Part shown: piece after piece, positions 52,926-62,341 of the stretch
Numbering within the stretch: position 1 is the first letter of the stretch
Layout: each line of letters starts with the position of its first letter
Assembly (NCBI GenBank): GCA_029237695.1
Contig: CM055266.1
Location: 109,571,370 to 109,635,369, forward strand
Reading direction: 5' to 3'
Origin: Conchocele bisecta
Taxonomy: Eukaryota; Mollusca; Bivalvia; Lucinida; Thyasiridae
DNA length: 64,000 bases
Made by a program: the position numbers and the translations under genes
Notes under the pieces: model-generated
Databases searched by the model: none
The model's input: only the letters and a program-made list of their open reading frames with translations
Told to the model about the DNA's origin: nothing

Positions 52926-53190
52926 CTTGTCTTTGAGCTATAATTTCTTCAATCTTAGCAAAATTATTAAGTCAATCTCCACGAGGTAGAAAGTAAACAA
53001 AGAACGCTTCAAACGCACAGTTGGAATCGGTACTACTCCATCATAACGCTTATAATATATATGTAATGGAGTGTAATGAAATGTAATTAGAGTTATGTAC
53101 TCAGAACTACGAAAATATATTGGTTTTACATTGTGGAGGTAGCCGTAAAATTTGGAGAGGTTTCGTGAACCAGACCGTTTAGACAATACA

Positions 53191-53422
53191 GGGGACCGTT
53201 TCACTAAGCTTCGTACGACTAAAATGTTCGTAAGTGCAAATGTAGGATAGTCTGCAAATTTCAATTGATGGGTTTAAATTTATTGAATATAGGCGTATGT
53301 TCAATAAATGCAAATCCAATAATTGTTTACAAGAAAACATTGTTAATGTGAAATTTACAGACTATCATAATTTTGCACCTACGAACATTTTAGTCGTACG
53401 AGGTTTAGTGAAACGGGCCCCC
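53191..53422. mobile_element. Family J MITE
   Basis: GGGGACCGTTTCACTAAGCT to AGGTTTAGTGAAACGGGCCC. Centre shortened to ATTGAATATAGGCGTATGTTCAAT. Not inside a B element. Confidence 0.75.
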
Positions 53423-53587
53423 GGATATGACAATTAGCTAGTTTTCAGTATGTAACTATAATGTATTCAGTATGTATTCGGCCAGTGCAAAACTTCGGAC
53501 CTGATAAATAGACTAGGCTGACGAAACTACTATCGTTTGACTATTATCGCTCACAACTATTTTTTTTCCGCTCCAGTATTGTGATAT

Positions 53588-54026
53588 TACGGAGCCCCGC
53601 AGGGGACATAGATTTTTTTCTATTAATTCGTTCCCACGAAATAACAATTCGTTCCCTCAATTTAACAATTCGTTCCCTCGAATTAACAATTCGTTCCCAC
53701 GATATAATAATTCGTTCCCTCGAATTAACAATTCGTTCCCACGAAATGACAATTCGTTCCCTCAATTTAACAATTCGTTCCCTCGAATTAACAATTTGTT
53801 CCCACGATATAACAATTCGTTCCCACGAATTAACGAATTGTTATTTCGTGGGTACGAAATGTTAAATTGAGGGAACGAATTGTTAATTCGTGGGAACGAA
53901 TTGTTAAATTGAGGGAACGAATTGTTAATTCGTGGGAACGAATTGTTAAATTGGGGGAACGAATTTTTGTTTCGTGGGAACGAATTAATAAAAAAAAGAA
54001 TTATACGTCCCCTGCGGGGCTCCGTA
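53588..54026. mobile_element. Family F 21-bp-unit foldback element, largest array
   Basis: Target TGATAT at 53582–53587 and TGATTT at 54027–54032 (5 of 6). The left arm has ten units. The 7-mers run ACGAAAT, TCAATTT, TCGAATT, ACGATAT, TCGAATT and then the same first four again, so there is a 105-bp higher-order repeat. The right arm has about seven units, alternating ACGAATT and TCAATTT as read inward. Confidence 0.9.
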
Positions 54027-54354
54027 TGATTTGTCTTGTTCTTGCCACACATTATGTAACATCGGCGACAAGTTGTGCTGGTCCAATCTGCACTGATTGT
54101 ACATTTGTCACCTTCCTCCTCAGCCGTTCATTATTCCAGGAATAGCTGTACACCAGAAGCGGGTCACAAAACGTAAAGTACATCCGCAATGCAGAACCAG
54201 TACATACTATACCGAACAGAAAAGGAATGCTTAATATGTGGTTTAATATGTGGAGAAATGGGGCCCCCAAAGAGCTGGTGCATTCGCACGCACCCCCAAT
54301 CCCCTGCTGCTGGGCTTATGAGAGTTATTACCTGTGTAGCTCCTGATCAACGCG

Positions 54355-54712
54355 ACGTATGCGTACGCACCCCCCTAAATTCGCCGAGGTCCGCTATTTT
54401 TCAAACAGTAATCTCAACAAATCTTGAAATGCATTAATATACAGGTACTTTGCATGAAAATGTCACAATTTACCACCGTTGAAATCCGAATTTAAATGAC
54501 ATAAAATGCAGGAGAGTGCATTTCAGGCCATCTAGGTTTAACAAATTTCAGGGGGTTGCTGCGTCTGGGGCGAGCCCCATGTAGTGGCGCGAGTACGCTA
54601 GGGGGTACCCTCCTAGCGTACTCACGCCACTACATGGGGCTCGCCCCTGACGCAACCCCGTGACGCACCCCCCTGACGCATCCCCCAATAGAAAATCCTG
54701 CGTACGGGCCTG
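54355..54712. mobile_element. Family C MITE, reverse copy
   Basis: GCGTACGCACCCCCCTAAAT at left and AAATCCTGCGTACGGGCC at right. Hairpin GTAGTGGCGCGAGTACGCTA / TAGCGTACTCACGCCACTAC near 54580–54632. Confidence 0.8.
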
Positions 54713-54734
54713 AAATGTGATTGAATATATGTAT

Positions 54735-54910
54735 AACCTATATGTGAACATTGCCTCGTTACTGTGTCCCATACGATACTTAGAATGGCCAACTCGGCCA
54801 TTTCTGTGTCTTCCAGGCATCAGCCAGTTTCACATCGTCTGGCGGTTGACAAAGAACGGAAAATACAAAGTACAACATATTATATAATGTAGCGAATTAT
54901 ACGTAGAAAA
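54735..54910. repeat. Dispersed repeat, copy of 5280–5480
   Basis: GTGAACATTGCCTCGTTACTG, CATCAGCCAGTTTCACATCG and TGGCGGTTGACAAAGAACGG align with the 5.3-kb copy. Looser relatives sit near 55660, 56225 and 58560. Confidence 0.55.
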
Positions 54911-55079
54911 GCCATCACATTTATGAAGCAAATACCTTTGAATCAAATGATGACCAGGATAGAATTGGTCCTTAAATGTGCTTTGAAAACCCGTTATCAA
55001 TAAGCGTTGCTTAAGTTCAACTCATATGTTCGAAAAAGCGGGCAAAATACTTCTTCAGTGATGTAACTATATAACATCA

Positions 55080-55378
55080 TTTATCCCGTCAACACAGTAC
55101 ATATGTGCCGTGAAACACGGTGCCGTGAAACATTTTTGATATCCTGTCAATACGACCTAATCACTGCATATAAATATGTGCGATGACTGGAGTTAAATTT
55201 TTGCATTTAAAAGCCATTTGTAGGTGTTGACGGGATAAATATAATAGTAGGTTAGTGCCGTGAATGGGAAAAAAATATCTGGCGCGGCACGAAAACGGGA
55301 TGTGCTCGGCAGAGCCTCGCCCATCCCGTTTCCTAAGCCTTGCCAGATATGTTTTCCCATTCACGGCACTAACCTACG
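55080..55378 (+). mobile_element. Family K twin-hairpin MITE
   Basis: ATCCCGTCAACACAGTACAT...GTGTTGACGGGAT, then AATAGTAGGTTAGTGCCGTG...CACGGCACTAACCTAC. The last ~10 bp of the right end are missing. Confidence 0.75.
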
Positions 55379-55683
55379 GAAGTTATGATTTGATTATGTA
55401 TGAATAGACAGGGGCTACTATTGGTGTTAGTGGAATATTGTAGTGGCTGCTGGCTGACAGATTGGATCCTGGTCGTCATTTGTATTATTATAGCCAATGC
55501 ACCGATTAAGGACTGACTATATAGAATATGACCTTGTGTTTCAAATGTAGTATAATCATACATTTGACTGTATATATATATAAAGTATATCTGACCCTGT
55601 TCTTCTTAGAGTATATTATACAGAGTATTGAAATGCCATCTCCGCCATTTTAATTTGTACATGCTATCTGACAGTTTCACCAC

Positions 55684-56340
55684 TTGGAGCGTTTGACACG
55701 TACAGTCAATAATATGGCAGCAAATCTAATACAATTTGGTGAAATACGTCCCAGATATATAGAACGACAACGTCCTACAAATATTATTCCAGCAGACTAC
55801 ACAAAACGCTACATATATGAGATTTTCTATCATCATTCACAAAATATACAATTGACACCTTTTCCATGTGTAAAATGTCAAACCGATGTACTGTCTATTA
55901 TTACACAGGTAAAGCCGTATTTACTCGCATAGCAGGCAAGTAGACAGTAGTAACAATACACTCGGATAACTGCTGACAAGTCACTGGAATCGATACAGTA
56001 TGTATGGTAATACAGGCCTACATGTATATCTACAACACTGTGTATTGTTCTTACTGTTACACAGTCTTTACTGAATTCTCAAACATTTTAACAAAGGTCA
56101 ACAAACCCTTCATATATCAGACTTTGTATATAAATTTGATGAAACAAGGCATAGCACGCTGTTACCTTATGTATCCCCATTATGTTCACCAAATATTATT
56201 CATGTGTTTGTCATATTATTAGTGGTATGTGTCAAACGCAGTAAGAGGTAAAACTGGCCGATGGCTTGTACACACTAAGATGGCCGACATGGCAACTCCA
56301 TGCACTGTGTGGAATATAGTAAGAAGAAAATATTCACATG
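55684..56340. other. Unassigned segment with two weak exon-like frames
   Basis: An 82-codon frame (55684–55929) reaches a possible donor CACAG|GTAAAG at 55909/55910 and contains PFPCVKCQTD. A frame at 56462 contains PMLHCVTCQDTP. The surrounding DNA is shared with the repeats at 5.3 and 54.7 kb, so a gene is not claimed. Confidence 0.25.
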
Positions 56341-56827
56341 TATGTTATGCATATATCCCTTAACATTTACGAAGCAATTATGCATGAATCATTGGATTAT
56401 CGGGGGCCCCACGGGTGTTTAAAAAAAGGTTATTCACTGGCATAAACAACGATATATACTAATGTATGTTGCGTGCAAACGTACCCACTTTTTATATACA
56501 CAAACAACATGGACAAACTATCGGTCAGGTTCACCTCTTGTAGCGTTTAACACATACAGCACAGATATGACAGATACACTAATAAAAATAGTTAGTACAA
56601 CATGTTGCAAGGATAACCATTTACAACGTGTTATGAATGATCTTATGCCAAAATATAGAATGCCCATGTTACACTGTGTAACTTGCCAGGACACTCCACT
56701 CACCTAATGTTAGAAATGCATGTATGACAACCTTACCTCATATAGTCTGCTAGCAACACGTTTATGACAGCCGCATATAAGTCCATACAAAATAAATACT
56801 CCGTATTGCAGTCAACACAGTATACTA

Positions 56828-58351
56828 TACTCAACAAAACTAGAAACGTCCCGGTTTTATAGCCGGTGTAGCTCTGTCTATGTATGTACCACATGTTCAA
56901 AGTACATGTATTTTAAACCGTGGCGATGTTCAGAATACGATCGTGTAGAGTTTAGCCGATACACACGGTTTACATAGCGGCCAGTGACCGGAACGTCGAT
57001 TTCCACTTTTTGCACGTGCACGCTATACTTGTCATCGATAAGGTGATTCAGTTCATGTCGTACCGTACCATTCATGCGATAGGGGCTATTCGGAAAATTA
57101 AAAAACTTTTTTAATTTTTCACTGTTTTCGATATGCCACGGCTTTCCGAAAACGAGCGAAATCAGGCAATTGGGATGCTTGCGGGTGGGATGGCCGCCAG
57201 GGCGGTCGCGCCTCGGTTTGGTTGCTGTCGGAAGACGATTGATCGTCTTGCAGCCCGGTACCAGCAGACTGGGGCTGTTCACGACCGGCAGCGACCTGGT
57301 AGGCCTCGTGTAACGACGGCTAGAGCCGATCGTTACATTACGTTGACGCACTTACGTCAACGTCGATTGGCAGCCACAGTCACTGCTAGGCGATACAGTG
57401 TCTCAGGGCAGACCATTCGCAACCGGTTACGTCGTAACGCCCAACCAATCTGGGCACGCCGCCCGTACACTGGTCAGATAAGGGCTGACTGGAACCGAGT
57501 TTTGTTCACCGATGAATCTCGGTTCACAGTTAGTCATGTTGACGGAAGATTACGGGTATACAGGCGTAAAAATGAAAGATTCACCGATTGTTGCATTGTT
57601 GAGAAGAACAGGTTTGGGGGAGGGAGCGTAATGGTCTGGGGTGGGATCATGGGAAACCGGAAGACAGATTTGGTTGTTGTACAGGGCAACATCAATGCAC
57701 AACGTTATGTTGCAGATGTGCTAAATGCACATGCCTTACCATTTATCCGTCAGCATGGTCCTGGTGTGACATTGATGCACGACAATGCCCGCCCTCACGT
57801 AGCCAGGGTCACCACTCAATACTTACAGCAAAACAACGTCGACGTCATGCCATGGCCCGCGGTCTCCCCGGATCTCAATCCCATTGAGCACATTTTGGAT
57901 GAGCTGGGCCGCAAAGCACGAGCTAACCATCAGATTGACAATGTTCGCGATCTTACACGGGCGTTACAACGGGAATGGAGGAATTTGCCCAACGCACTGG
58001 TATTGCGTTACGTCACGTCGATGCGGCGTAGGATCATTGCATGCATTCATGCAAATGGTGGCCACACTCGGTACTAACGAGATTTACTGAATTTGCCACA
58101 TTACTTATTGAAATTCCATCTCTAAACATAAAGTAACACATTTCTGAGTTTTTGTGATTTTTGATTTTGACCCCTATCGCCCTTGGCCGGTTATCTCTCG
58201 AATATTTAACAAGATATCCAAATGCAATTTATTGGCTTTGATACAGAAATGAATGAACTTGTTTTTCCATTTTGATTTTTAAAAGTAACCCTTTTGGTTT
58301 TTGATGAATCTTTCCTTAAACATGGAGGGACGTTTCTAGTTTTGCTCAGTA
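56828..58351 (+). mobile_element. Tc1/mariner transposon, copy 2
   Basis: 1,524 bp. TIR TACTCAACAAAACTAGAAAC, right end complementary as in copy 1. TA at 56826–56827 and 58352–58353. It keeps a ~90-bp 5' segment (57009–57100) that copy 1 lacks and has lost 60 bp inside the gene. Outside these it is nearly identical to copy 1, so both inserted recently. Confidence 0.95.
57133..58077 (+). CDS. Tc1-type transposase with internal 20-residue deletion
   Basis: 314 residues. Same start and C-terminus as the copy at 42333. The deletion removes the residues equivalent to 117–136 of that copy (beginning MTQRHRAARL), between the DNA-binding region and the first catalytic strand, at a short AGATAA/AGAAGG junction. 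Triad present: D127, D217, E252 with 34 residues between the last two. The motif SVMVWGG is intact here, unlike in copy 1, while the residue after EHI is L instead of W. Loss of the linker probably inactivates it, but it could still bind TIRs. The overlapping ORFs at 56878 (reverse) and 57884 are shadows. Confidence 0.9.
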   Translation: MPRLSENERNQAIGMLAGGMAARAVAPRFGCCRKTIDRLAARYQQTGAVHDRQRPGRPRVTTARADRYITLTHLRQRRLAATVTARRYSVSGQTIRNRLRRNAQPIWARRPYTGQIRADWNRVLFTDESRFTVSHVDGRLRVYRRKNERFTDCCIVEKNRFGGGSVMVWGGIMGNRKTDLVVVQGNINAQRYVADVLNAHALPFIRQHGPGVTLMHDNARPHVARVTTQYLQQNNVDVMPWPAVSPDLNPIEHILDELGRKARANHQIDNVRDLTRALQREWRNLPNALVLRYVTSMRRRIIACIHANGGHTRY

Positions 58352-58662
58352 TAGTATATAGTATATCCACTGTGTACAGGTAAATCTATATAACTGTGCA
58401 CTCTACATCGCATGTGTAGAGATTTCTGTGTTTTAAATGGGCATATTTATCGTTATACATAGGACTTGGAACTGATTTTGACTATATATAACGGATAGGA
58501 CATTTTTAAGAATTATTTTTAAACCATATTGCACTAAAAGGTATTAGTTTATCTGTCAAAGATGTGAAACTGGTCGATAGCTTGTCCATGCTATGATGGC
58601 TCAGACAGCAACTCAATGCACACTATAGTATACACTAAGAGGAACAGGGCCAGGTACACTTT

Positions 58663-59021
58663 ATTATAGGAATGAATGGCCTTTTTGTGGAATTTATCGG
58701 GGTATAAACTTGGAAAAGTCGCGGGAATACTGGACGAAGGCCGGAAGGCCTCGTCCAGTATTCCCGCGACTTTTCCAAGTTTATATCCCCGATAAATTCA
58801 ACAAAAAGGCCATTCATTCCTTATAATTCCAGCATTTGAAATAAATTCATCAAGAAAATGTGTTTATTTTCCGTTTTCTTAAGAATTATTTTAACTGCGC
58901 CTCACGGTTACGGAAAGTAGTTCGGCGTGGGAGTTTACTGGGATATAAATTTTGGACAGAGACTTGCTACGGGCCAATCAAATGTTAGGGAATTGTGTAA
59001 ATATTTTTGTGCTGAAATTAT
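58663..59021 (-). mobile_element. Family A twin-hairpin MITE, reverse copy
   Basis: ATTATAGGAATGAATGGCCT hairpin first, then AATTCCAGCATTTGAAATAA ... GTGCTGAAATTAT. Hairpin tip GGCCGGAAGGCC. Eleven bases separate it from the next family H copy. Confidence 0.8.
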
Positions 59022-59032
59022 CATAGTATTAA

Positions 59033-59271
59033 CCCGTTCAACACCACAGGTCTGTACAGTGGTATTGACAAACAGTGTAGATCCAGATGAGCCGGCTCGT
59101 GACGAGCGGTTTCATCAGGATCTGCACTTTTTGCAGGTAATTTTCATATTTTTGAGAATAAAAATACTCCCTTTTCATAAATGGACTAGGCTGAAAATGC
59201 TTGTGTGACTATTGGATACGTTGCAAAATTAACATATCAAATTCCATTCAAGTTACTTAGGGGTGAAAGGA
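59033..59271. mobile_element. Family H MITE, TTAA-flanked
   Basis: TTAA at 59029–59032 and 59272–59275. CCCGTTCAACACC start, GGGGTGAAAGGA end. Core GAGCCGGCTCGTGACGAGCGG. Confidence 0.75.
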
Positions 59272-59427
59272 TTAAGGCGGAAAGCTTACTAACATGATCG
59301 TTTTCAAAGTATTAGATCAATCGCGTTGAGAGGGAATGCCTCTTACAATTTATGGCATTTGAATTTTAATAAATTACTTATTTTTCCATTTACGTGCGTC
59401 AAACACAAACTGATCTGTTGTCCACCA

Positions 59428-59662
59428 GGGGCCCGTTAAACTGCGTACGATGTTCGTAAGTGCAAAATTATGATAATCTGTAAATTTCACATTAACAGTG
59501 TGTTATTGTAAACAATTATTGGATTTACATTTATTGAGCATATGCTGCATACGCAGCATATGCTCAATAAATGTAAATCTATAAATTGAAATTTACAGAC
59601 TGTTCTAAATCTGTACTTACGAACAACAGTTTAGTCGTACGAAGTTTAGTGAAATGGCCCCC
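59428..59662. mobile_element. Family J MITE
   Basis: GGGGCCCGTTAAACTGCGTA to GTTTAGTGAAATGGCCCCC. Perfect centre TTGAGCATATGCTGCATACGCAGCATATGCTCAA. Confidence 0.75.
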
Positions 59663-59800
59663 ACGATCCGTTACTACATACACAACTATAGTTTGCCATT
59701 TCCTCTATTTCAGATGTATCAGTTAGTTCATAGTTTAATCTCTTACACACACATAAAAGTTCAATGAATATAGAATATAAGGACATCAGATAAAACGAAT

Positions 59801-60022
59801 GAGACAAGCCATGTGATTTTGTACCCAAGAACATTGTGCGATTTTTCATGAAGTACATTTACAGAAACTGTGCTATTTGCTATTAATGGCGTCGAAAGAT
59901 GACAATTTTTTATAGCGAATTCGGAATTCTCATTTGCTATGAAAATCTTTCTATGTCATTAAAAAAGATATTTTTTACAAACTTTGCAACTATTTTTCAT
60001 GAAATATCACACATAGGTGTCA
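59801..60022. mobile_element. Family L MITE, right end eroded
   Basis: TGAGACAAGCCATGTGATTT, GTACCCAAGAACATTGTGCG, TTTCATGAAGTACATTTACA. The right arm ends near TTTCATGAAATATCACACAT. Confidence 0.65.
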
Positions 60023-60389
60023 TATTATTATTCGTATAATGATGATATTGGCGGTGATATGCGCATTAACTACGCGTACATTTCATAGAGCCATGTTCCA
60101 GCACAGCTTTTCCGATTGATATTGAAAATCACACACATTTACATGTCTCGAATTATATATCCACTGCTTTAGCGGAGCGAATTGCTATTGTAAATATTAG
60201 TCTGCATATACGTACTTTCTTTTTGTTTAAAACTTCAACATCACAGGTCACATGTCTATACATGTATGAGGTGAAATGTCAGTAGATGAGCTTAAACAAA
60301 ACATAATATCTAAGTGTTAGTTATCGAAACCCTGCTATAGCTAGAAATCCACGGTCCTTTCAATACAATCGTGATGGTTTCCTGACCCT

Positions 60390-60490
60390 GAGCGGTGTGA
60401 GCGCTGCTCCGTATCGGCTCGGAAACGGTAGGAATTCCTCGTCGATCCTCGGAATTCCTAGCGTTCCCTAGCCTCACCGATAAACGTGAT
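60390..60490. repeat. Family T relative
   Basis: GGCTCGGAAACGGTAGGAAT, CCTCGGAATTCCTAGCG and CACCGATAAACGTGATAT match the T centre and right arm. Confidence 0.5.
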
Positions 60491-60546
60491 ATGTGGTCGT
60501 CACTGGAGAAATGTGGCTTATGGGTTTTGCGAACAGTGTATATCCA

Positions 60547-60620
<74 letters not shown>
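60547..60620. repeat. Poly-G run, 74 bp
   Basis: 44 G, one T at 60591, then 29 G. Length in the real genome may differ because such runs are hard to sequence. Confidence 0.9.
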
Positions 60621-60622
<2 letters not shown>

Positions 60623-60868
60623 CATTAAACTTCGTACGACGCGTGCTAAAATGTTCGTAAGTGCAAAATTATGATAGTCTCTAAATTCTAAATTTCATAT
60701 TAACAATGTTTTCTTGTAAACAATTATTGGACTTACATTTATTGAGCATAGGCTGCATATGCAGCCTATGCTCAATAAATGTAAATCCATCAATTGAAAT
60801 TTCACCGACGATCCTATATTAGCACTTACCAACATTGTCGACGTACGAAGCTTAGTGACACGGCCCCC
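60547..60868. mobile_element. Family J MITE with expanded G-tract end
   Basis: The left GGGGG of the terminus has become a 74-bp run (60547–60620). Then TTCATTAAACTTCGTACGAC, the centre GAGCATAGGCTGCATATGCAGCCTATGCTC, and the right end CTTAGTGACACGGCCCCC. Confidence 0.75.
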
Positions 60869-61054
60869 AGGATCTGTACTGTTCGCCATTCCATCAATGA
60901 AACACTTGTTATGATTCTAAATAGCACTATAGATCATTATCAGGCTACAAGTATGTGCTATTTGATTAAAAGCTGCACTGGCCACAAACACCATACGCCC
61001 CATTTCTCCAGTATCAGCCACAGATCGAGACATCATCCTGGTATTCTCTAAGTA

Positions 61055-61246
61055 TAGAGGAACCTCTCTAAGCCGGACACCAAAGAAACATCTTTGATCT
61101 TATTTTACTTATGATGGGGTTCTTGGTCATTTATCTCAGGTGATAATTCGTGATCGCATAGCACACAACTATGGCTCAGAACGATCAAATGCCTGATGTA
61201 CAATGAAACCTCTCTAAACCTCTCCCGGTTTAGAGAGGTTTTACTG
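61055..61246. mobile_element. Family R pogo-like MITE, reverse
   Basis: AGGAACCTCTCTAAGCCGGA left end; AACCTCTCTAAACCTCTCCC and GGTTTAGAGAGGTTTTACTG right end, TA at 61247–61248. Middle TCTCAGGTGATAA matches the other copies in reverse. Confidence 0.75.
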
Positions 61247-61249
61247 TAT

Positions 61250-61520
61250 CGACCAATACTAACGTCTATCCGTCCAATATTTCAGACCACGATGACCAGA
61301 TGCATGATGGACTATGGCATCACGGTCCAGTCGACTTCCCAGATATGGACTAAACCATTGCGACGATGGGGGTATGACAGCGTGGTTCATCGGATCTCCC
61401 AGCGGCAGGATACTACTCCTTCACGGGTGTCGGGCACCGACCAAAGATACCGATATTGGACTCGCCCGTGGAATGTGACAGCTCTGAACAGCCAGGCTAT
61501 TGGAGTCAAATGTTAATTGC
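61250..61520. other. Unassigned, no supported gene
   Basis: An open frame of ~106 codons begins at 61196 inside the R element and runs to 61513. It has no motif, signal or splice context and is not called. Confidence 0.35.
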
Positions 61521-61572
61521 GGACACGTAACTATGCAAAAACTCCCGGGAGTTTTTGCATAGTTACGTGTCC
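61521..61572. repeat. Perfect 52-bp palindrome
   Basis: GGACACGTAACTATGCAAAA, then ACTCCCGGGAGT, then the exact complement. No loop and no mismatch. Confidence 0.9.
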
Positions 61573-62063
61573 ACAGCTAAGTCAAGTGTATGAGTATATA
61601 GGTGCTGCATGAAACGGAATGGTGTTTCGTTTTACTCGATCGGGAGATATAAGACATGAAACAACGAGCTATTGAACCAAATCCGGGTGGCGATGTGAAA
61701 ATAATACAAAATCAAACACTATTGACGACCTCACAGCTTCAAGAAAATAATAACATAATGACGCGTGTCAGTGATTCATATTGTTTTTAACAACTGCGTG
61801 TGTCTTTGTCTAACAGAATATACCAGTAAAACATGTATTCCAAATTATAGGCACCACCATTGACCAATATTTGGGTCCGTGTATGAGATGTTTTCAGACT
61901 CGTATCTCTGTAGTTCATCGATATCGATTCGGAAGAATAAAAAACCGTTACTTTTCGTAAATGACGTCAGAAGTTATTTGTTTTGTTTGTTAATGATTTC
62001 AAAGATAGTGAGTCCATACCACAGTTATGCACAAATAGCGTTAAAATATAAAACAGAACAGAA
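61573..62063. other. No recognisable feature
   Basis: AT-rich; nothing coding or repetitive found. Confidence 0.45.
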
Positions 62064-62341
62064 CAGTAGCCGATTTCATCAAAATTGCAAAGTATACTTT
62101 TCTAGCAAAGTATACTTTGAGGGAGTAATCATTTATTTTTCCTGAAATGCATTATTTCATATAGAACTAACGACTGCATATATTTGATGATTAAAAGTAT
62201 GCAGAATTATTATACTGAATTTATTACATTATCACAGCCAAAATGGCTGTGATAATGTAATAAATTCAGTATAATAACAAATAATAACTTTATCCTTAAA
62301 TTGAAAAGTTCTCCCTCAATGTATACTTTGCTAGATAAGTA
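62064..62341. mobile_element. Family E MITE, right end lost
   Basis: CAGTAGCCGATTTCATCAAA start, AGTATACTTTTCTAGCAAAG, centre TTATCACAGCCAAAATGGCTGTGATAA. Stops at TATACTTTGCTAGATAAGTA. Confidence 0.75.

Larger units (their letters stand above)
60495..61025. mobile_element. Family B MITE interrupted by family J
   Basis: GTCGTCACTGGAGAAATGTG ... GAACAGTGTATATCCA on the left. After the J element it resumes AGGATCTGTACTGTTCGCCA and ends GCCCCATTTCTCCAGTATCA. Confidence 0.75.

Noticed and set aside
60486..60674. Glycine-rich frame
   Set aside because: It is the poly-G tract inside a transposon end.
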